A stretch of 64,000 nt of DNA from Flectobacillus major DSM 103 (GTDB lineage Bacteria > Bacteroidota > Bacteroidia > Cytophagales > Spirosomataceae), in NCBI RefSeq assembly GCF_000427405.1, contig NZ_KE386491.1, positions 1,719,001-1,783,000 on the forward strand, written 5' to 3'. The stretch's first letter is position 1. Each line of letters begins with the position of its first letter. The notes under the pieces are model-generated. The model had not been told where the DNA came from. It saw only the letters and a list, made by a program, of their open reading frames with translations, and made no database searches. Shown here one piece after another: positions 59,876 through 64,000 of this stretch. The translations under genes and the position numbers were made by a program.

Positions 59876-60106
59876 CTAATCGGTATATAGCTCACAAATA
59901 ATATCAAGACTTTGTAACTGCTCGATAATCTGAAGGCATAATAGGGGGTTGTGGGGAAGGGCAACAATTCTGATTACATGGTCAATATCTTCCCAATCTA
60001 TTGTCCAACATTGAATTTCGGCAAACTTTCCAAGCCCAGCCATTAGCTGAGCGAGTCTATCTTTAGATATATCGTAGGGTTTCAAAAGAATAATTTGGGA
60101 TTCCAT
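59876..60106 (-). CDS. Small protein of unknown function in the exporter operon
   Basis: A 76-residue protein from the ATG at 60104-60106 (MESQIILLKPYDISKDRLAQ). The longer 96-codon frame begins in a region that looks like leader. The predicted order strand-helix-strand-strand-helix-strand suggests a ferredoxin-like alpha/beta fold. No family is recognised. It sits between the ATPases and the permeases and is separated from the ATPase gene by 150 bases. A regulatory or assembly role for the exporter is a guess from position only. Confidence 0.6.
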   Translation of the reverse strand: MESQIILLKPYDISKDRLAQLMAGLGKFAEIQCWTIDWEDIDHVIRIVALPHNPLLCLQIIEQLQSLDIICELYTD

Positions 60107-60256
60107 ACCATACGTATTGTGTTTTATTGCAAAATTATTAGGCATTGTATGAATAGTTTTTGGCAAGTAAGAATACTAAATTAGCTTGAGAAATTACTAT
60201 ATAATATATTGAAAAACAGTTATTTGTCAATACAGCTTGTTCAGTACTTCTATCTA

Positions 60257-61009
60257 TTATTCACCTCTTTGGGCTTTTCGTGCCAACTGATGAAATACCT
60301 CGTCCATAGAATGAGCATTAAATTGTTTTTTAAGATTGCTAGGTGTATCAAGAGCTTCTATTTTACCATCAACCATAATAGATACCCTGTTGCAATACTC
60401 AGCTTCGTCCATGTAGTGAGTTGTAACAAAAATCGTAACGCCACGGTTGGCTGCTTCATAAATCATATCCCAAAACTGGCGACGAGTAATAGGGTCGACC
60501 CCGCCAGTAGGTTCGTCAAGAAATACAATTTTGGGTTCGTGGAGTATGGCAATCGAAAACGAAAGCTTTTGTCGCCACCCAAGTGGTAATGAAGCTACTA
60601 GCTTGTCAGCTTCTTCTTCTAGCCCTAATTTTTGAATTAAAGCTTCGCTTTTTACTTTCAAATCTTTTCTGTTGAGGCCATAAATACCGCCAAAAAAGCG
60701 GATATTTTCTCGAATAGTGAGGTCTTCATATAGCGAAAATTTTTGGGACATATAGCCGATATTTCTTTTAATATCCTCGGTTTGGGTATATACATCAAAA
60801 CCTGCAATAGAAGCTTCGCCAGCAGTTGGTTTTGAAATACCAATAAGGATTTTCATGGCGGTGGTTTTGCCTGCACCGTTCGCTCCCAAAAATCCAAATA
60901 TTTCACCTCGGTATACCTCAAAAGTAATAGCGTCTGTTGCCGTAAAATCACCAAATCGTTTGGTCAGATTTCGGGTTTGAATTACAATATCCTTGTTGAT
61001 TGGTTTCAT
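60257..61009 (-). CDS. ABC transporter ATP-binding protein (second ATPase)
   Basis: A 250-residue ATPase: Walker A GANGAGKT, signature region in place as LPLGWRQKLSFSIAIL, Walker B KIVFLDEPTGG and switch His TTHYMDEAE. The signature reads SLPLGWRQK instead of LSGGxxQ, a change also seen in the second ATPase half of YhiH-like proteins. With the preceding ATPase it powers the exporter. 18 bases separate it from that gene. Confidence 0.93.
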   Translation of the reverse strand: MKPINKDIVIQTRNLTKRFGDFTATDAITFEVYRGEIFGFLGANGAGKTTAMKILIGISKPTAGEASIAGFDVYTQTEDIKRNIGYMSQKFSLYEDLTIRENIRFFGGIYGLNRKDLKVKSEALIQKLGLEEEADKLVASLPLGWRQKLSFSIAILHEPKIVFLDEPTGGVDPITRRQFWDMIYEAANRGVTIFVTTHYMDEAEYCNRVSIMVDGKIEALDTPSNLKKQFNAHSMDEVFHQLARKAQRGE

Positions 61010-61027
61010 TGCTGTTGGGTATTTGGG

Positions 61028-61936
61028 CTACATCATGGCCATAAAACAGTCTTCAATAGTAGGCTCAACTTCGGTAATTTGAAGAGCCAAGCAATCCTTT
61101 TCTCCCAGATATTCCAATAAGGCTTTCATATCGGCTTGGTTGTTTTGCAAGGTTAAATGATGACTTTCGCCAAAGCTAAAACATGAGTGCGTTGATGGAA
61201 ATGCTCGTAAATCCAGTAATAATTGATACATATTTTGGCTTTTAATTGCCCAAAGTTTTTTGGGAAACTTCCGAATAATATGCTCTGGTGAATCAATATC
61301 AAGGATTTGTCCTTTTTGAATCAGTGCCACACGGTCGCACAGGGTGGCTTCGTCCATGTAGGGAGTCGACACCACAATGGTAATACCTTCTTGTTTGAGG
61401 TTTTTGAGCATTCCCCAAAATTCCTTTCTCGACACAGGGTCAACACCAGTAGTGGGTTCGTCCAAAAAAAGTACTGTTGGTTTATGAATTAAAGCACAAC
61501 ATAAAGCTAGCTTTTGTTTCATACCCCCCGAGAGTTTGCCTGCTTTTCGGGTTTTGAAAGGTTCTATTTGTTGGTAAATATCCTTGATTAAATAATAGTT
61601 TTCTTGAATAGTTGTGCCAAATACTTTCGCAAAAAAATCCAAGTTTTCTTCTACGCTCAAATCTTGGTATAACGAAAAACGTCCTGGCATATAACCTACT
61701 CGTTGGCGAATGGCCTTAAAATCATTTTTGACATCAAAGCCATCGACCGTAGCACTTCCTTTTTCGGCTAGAAGAAGGGTGGTTAATATGCGGAAAAGGG
61801 TGGTTTTGCCAGCACCATCGGGGCCAATCAAGCCAAATAATTCGCCTTGTTCTACTTGAAAAGAAATATCGGATAGTGCCGTTACTGTTCCTTTTTCAAA
61901 TGACTTGTGTATATTTTGAGCTACAATTGCTTGCAT
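61028..61936 (-). CDS. ABC transporter ATP-binding protein (first ATPase)
   Basis: A 302-residue ATPase with Walker A GPDGAGKT, canonical signature KLSGGMKQKLALCCALI, Walker B TVLFLDEPTTGVDPVSRKEF and a switch region where His is Pro (VVSTPYMDEATL, usual TTHYMDEA). The C-terminal extension (about 80 residues) is typical of drug-export subunits. In RbbA/YhiH-like systems the two ATPases are fused, whereas here they are separate genes. Confidence 0.93.
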   Translation of the reverse strand: MQAIVAQNIHKSFEKGTVTALSDISFQVEQGELFGLIGPDGAGKTTLFRILTTLLLAEKGSATVDGFDVKNDFKAIRQRVGYMPGRFSLYQDLSVEENLDFFAKVFGTTIQENYYLIKDIYQQIEPFKTRKAGKLSGGMKQKLALCCALIHKPTVLFLDEPTTGVDPVSRKEFWGMLKNLKQEGITIVVSTPYMDEATLCDRVALIQKGQILDIDSPEHIIRKFPKKLWAIKSQNMYQLLLDLRAFPSTHSCFSFGESHHLTLQNNQADMKALLEYLGEKDCLALQITEVEPTIEDCFMAMM

Positions 61937-61960
61937 TTGCGTTGGATTTGAAGGTTGAAA

Positions 61961-62893
61961 TTATAGCTTTATTTCGCCATACATACCCAATTTGAGATAA
62001 CCATCGTTTTTTACCCTGATTTTTACGGCATATACCAAATTGGCCCGTTCTTCTTTGGTTTGGATGGTTTTTGGGGTAAATTCGGCCTTATCAGCAATCC
62101 AGTAAATTTGCCCTGTTAGTTCCTTGAAGCTGTCAGTGCCATTGTCTACCAAAACTTTTACGGTTTGGTTGAGCTTTACCTTGGGCAATTGCGAGCCACT
62201 CAGATAGGCACGCAGTGTTAGGGTTGATAAATCTGCAATTTTGTATAGTGCCTTACCCGGTGCAGTTACCTCGTAGGTTTCGGCGTATTTGGTCAAAACC
62301 GTTCCTTTGATAGGATTTACAATGTTGGCACGACTGATTTGGTCGTTGAGTTGTGCCACTCTTTTTTCTAAAGGAGCTTTTTCGCTATTGATGCCTCTAT
62401 TTTGTAAAGCAACTTGGGTTTTTTGAGCCGTAATTTGGCTCGACAATACCTGTATTTGTTTTTTTACTAGTGCTATTTGTCCTTCTATATCATCGAGTTG
62501 CTTGCTAGGGGCAGCTTCCGACTTAACAAGGTTGGTGATTCTTCTGTGTTCTTTCTCCAAAATACGTAACTGTTCCTTTTGTACGTCTATTTGGTTTTCT
62601 AATACTTTTATTGGGGCCGTTGGGTCGTTAAATTTTTGGGGCAAACTCTCAATACTTGACTCGATTTGTTCTTTCTGAATAGTCAAATTGAGCATATCGA
62701 TTTGACCCACTTTTTGTCCTGCTGCTAGTGTATCGCCTTCATTGATATTGAGTGTCAGGATTTTACCGCCTATTTCCGAAGAAATAATGGTTTCGTTGGC
62801 CTCAAAAGTACCCGATGCGTCAGATTGGTCTGTGTTTTTTTGACAGGAAATAAGGCTACAAGCAAAAGAAATGACAATAATATGCTTTTTCAT
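61961..62893 (-). CDS. HlyD/YhiI-type membrane fusion lipoprotein
   Basis: A 310-residue periplasmic adaptor from the ATG at 62891-62893 (MKKHIIVISFACSLISCQKN), with a lipobox LISC. Barrel and lipoyl parts (GTFEANETIISSEIGGKILT, LNINEGDTLAAGQKVGQIDM) surround a long coiled-coil hairpin (about residues 80-200), and the C-terminal beta-barrel has LRAYLSGSQLPKVKLNQTVK. It bridges the ABC permease and TolC. A 53-codon extension upstream is open but overlaps the TolC gene end. Confidence 0.92.
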   Translation of the reverse strand: MKKHIIVISFACSLISCQKNTDQSDASGTFEANETIISSEIGGKILTLNINEGDTLAAGQKVGQIDMLNLTIQKEQIESSIESLPQKFNDPTAPIKVLENQIDVQKEQLRILEKEHRRITNLVKSEAAPSKQLDDIEGQIALVKKQIQVLSSQITAQKTQVALQNRGINSEKAPLEKRVAQLNDQISRANIVNPIKGTVLTKYAETYEVTAPGKALYKIADLSTLTLRAYLSGSQLPKVKLNQTVKVLVDNGTDSFKELTGQIYWIADKAEFTPKTIQTKEERANLVYAVKIRVKNDGYLKLGMYGEIKL

Positions 62894-62915
62894 GATGATG
62901 TCGTTGGTTTTTATG

Positions 62916-64000
62916 TTACTGACCCAAAATGGTTTGATAGTTGGTTTTGGCAAGTAATAGCTGAATTTCGTGCAAGAGTTTATTTTCTTTGGCTTGATTT
63001 TCGGCAGTAAGGTCGCTGATAAAATCACTTGCTGTAATTGTTCCGTTATCAAGCTGGATACTCGATGTTTGCTTGATTTTCTCTCTTAAAGCTATCATTT
63101 GTTTATCTTTTTGAATAATACTTGTTAGCTTTTCGATTTCGCTAGTAGCTTGTTTTAGGGCTATGTTATTGTTAAGTAAGAATATATCTTTCTGAATATC
63201 AATACTTTGCTGTGATATAGACAAGATAGCTTTTTCGTTTTTGTGTGTATAAAATCCACTTAACGACCAGTTTACACGAAGCCCGCCAAGGTAATAGCCT
63301 GTAAAACTATTGTCTAAAAAATTAAGGGCTGGCCGCCCCAAGCCTGTTTGTAGGAAAAGCCCAACTTTGGGCAAATACTTGGCCTTTAATTGTAAATTTT
63401 GTTGGTCGATAGCCTCTTTTTGCAATGAAAATAAGGTTAATTCAGGGCGTTTAAAAACCGATTCGGACGAAGCTTGTGGATAAATGGGGCTTTGTAACTG
63501 AGCATTGGCCATGTCTTGATTTAGTAATAGTCCTAGCGACTCACGTGCCGATTTTTCGGCAGCAAGAATTTCGATAACTTTTTGCTCGGTTTTCAACAAT
63601 TCCACCTGTAAAGTGTTCAGCGTGCTGGTAATACTTACACCATTCTGAATTCCCGCTTGTACTTTACTAATTTTAGCTTGTAACTCATTCTGAATATCTT
63701 GTGTGATTTTCCATTGATTTTTAGCGAGTAAAATACTGAAATAGAGTTGGTTAATGCGTTCTTTGAGCTTGTCGAGCTCTACTTCAATTTTTTGTTCATC
63801 TACTTTTGTATTGGCTATTTGTACTGCTTTTTGGGCTTCTGTTATTCCACCATCAAAGATATTCTGTTTGATTTCGGCATATAGCTTGTATTGGTCTTTG
63901 GCTATTTGCTGAATCTCACTATTGGGTAGTTTGATGGGAATACTCGTTACATCCGACTGGTAGGTGGCCTGACCTATCAGCTCAACCTGAGGTTTTTTGT
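62916..64000 (-). CDS. TolC-family outer-membrane efflux protein (N-terminus beyond window)
   Basis: An open frame of 361 codons that runs off the right edge, so the signal peptide and first part are not seen. The coiled-coil repeats (YFSILLAKNQWKITQDIQNE, LQAKISKVQAGIQNGV) and the second repeat (SISQQSIDIQKDIFLLNNNI) are those of outer membrane factors. The C-terminal part lies in IQLDNGTITASDFISDLTAE. First visible gene of the exporter operon TolC-HlyD-ABC-ABC-small-permease-permease. Confidence 0.92.
   Translation of the reverse strand, partial: KKPQVELIGQATYQSDVTSIPIKLPNSEIQQIAKDQYKLYAEIKQNIFDGGITEAQKAVQIANTKVDEQKIEVELDKLKERINQLYFSILLAKNQWKITQDIQNELQAKISKVQAGIQNGVSITSTLNTLQVELLKTEQKVIEILAAEKSARESLGLLLNQDMANAQLQSPIYPQASSESVFKRPELTLFSLQKEAIDQQNLQLKAKYLPKVGLFLQTGLGRPALNFLDNSFTGYYLGGLRVNWSLSGFYTHKNEKAILSISQQSIDIQKDIFLLNNNIALKQATSEIEKLTSIIQKDKQMIALREKIKQTSSIQLDNGTITASDFISDLTAENQAKENKLLHEIQLLLAKTNYQTILGQ

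Overview
The window looks like a chromosomal segment of a low-GC member of the Bacteroidota, probably order Cytophagales. The reasons are the Bacteroidota-type -7 box TAnnTTTG in front of many genes, weak ribosome binding sites, and the gene families present (HxlR/NAD(P)-binding pairs, CocE hydrolase, SbtA permease, Reg_prop lipoprotein, IntDOT-type recombinase). The genus cannot be named from sequence alone. No rRNA, tRNA or CRISPR array was seen.

Positions 1-14.6 kb are an accessory island. A tyrosine recombinase of the Bacteroidota mobile-element type lies at the left edge. After it come about a dozen genes, all on the minus strand, each separated from the next by a 100-200 bp imperfect palindrome. 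The palindromes have TAACG...GCGGG left arms and CCCGC...GTTAG or GTTAT right arms and resemble integron attC sites. Cargo: a membrane protein, a serine hydrolase, an HNH nuclease, a DUF5694/TraB-like protein, a Reg_prop lipoprotein, a possible PD-(D/E)XK protein, a YwqG-like protein, a restriction-modification cassette (YhdJ-like adenine methylase plus a frameshifted restriction enzyme), and a PLD-type nuclease. Two gene fragments, including an IS1182-type remnant, sit in the array. No integron integrase (IntI) is visible, so this is best read as an attC cluster without an integrase.

At 14.7-15.4 kb lies a decayed phage tail-fibre-like gene. The segment 15.4-22.3 kb holds three small regulatory units: HxlR with an SDR dehydrogenase, AraC with an acetyltransferase/hydrolase/cyclophilin-like operon, and an AhpD/DUF1348/AraC operon. 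Their probable operator repeats can be seen.

At 22.4-26.5 kb a second attC-like pair flanks one large cassette: a vWA, PP2C-like phosphatase and protein kinase triad (TerY-P type) with a DUF4236 gene coupled through an apparent ATA start. The upstream attC-like sites of both arrays, at 14.5 and 26.4 kb, belong to one distinct subfamily.

From 26.5 kb onward the content is mostly ordinary chromosome: transglutaminase-like and CocE secreted enzymes, HxlR/nitroreductase and HxlR/NAD(P)-binding pairs, AraC plus MBL hydrolase, alcohol dehydrogenase, bestrophin, LytTR, an SbtA-type permease, an ankyrin protein, M16 protease, flavin oxidoreductase, Lrp/alanine dehydrogenase, LTA-synthase-like sulfatase, and tandem LysM proteins without signal peptides. 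Then come prs, rplY (L25/CTC), metE behind a cobalamin riboswitch, GNAT and VOC proteins, and a TolC/HlyD/ABC/ABC/permease/permease exporter operon that runs off the right edge.
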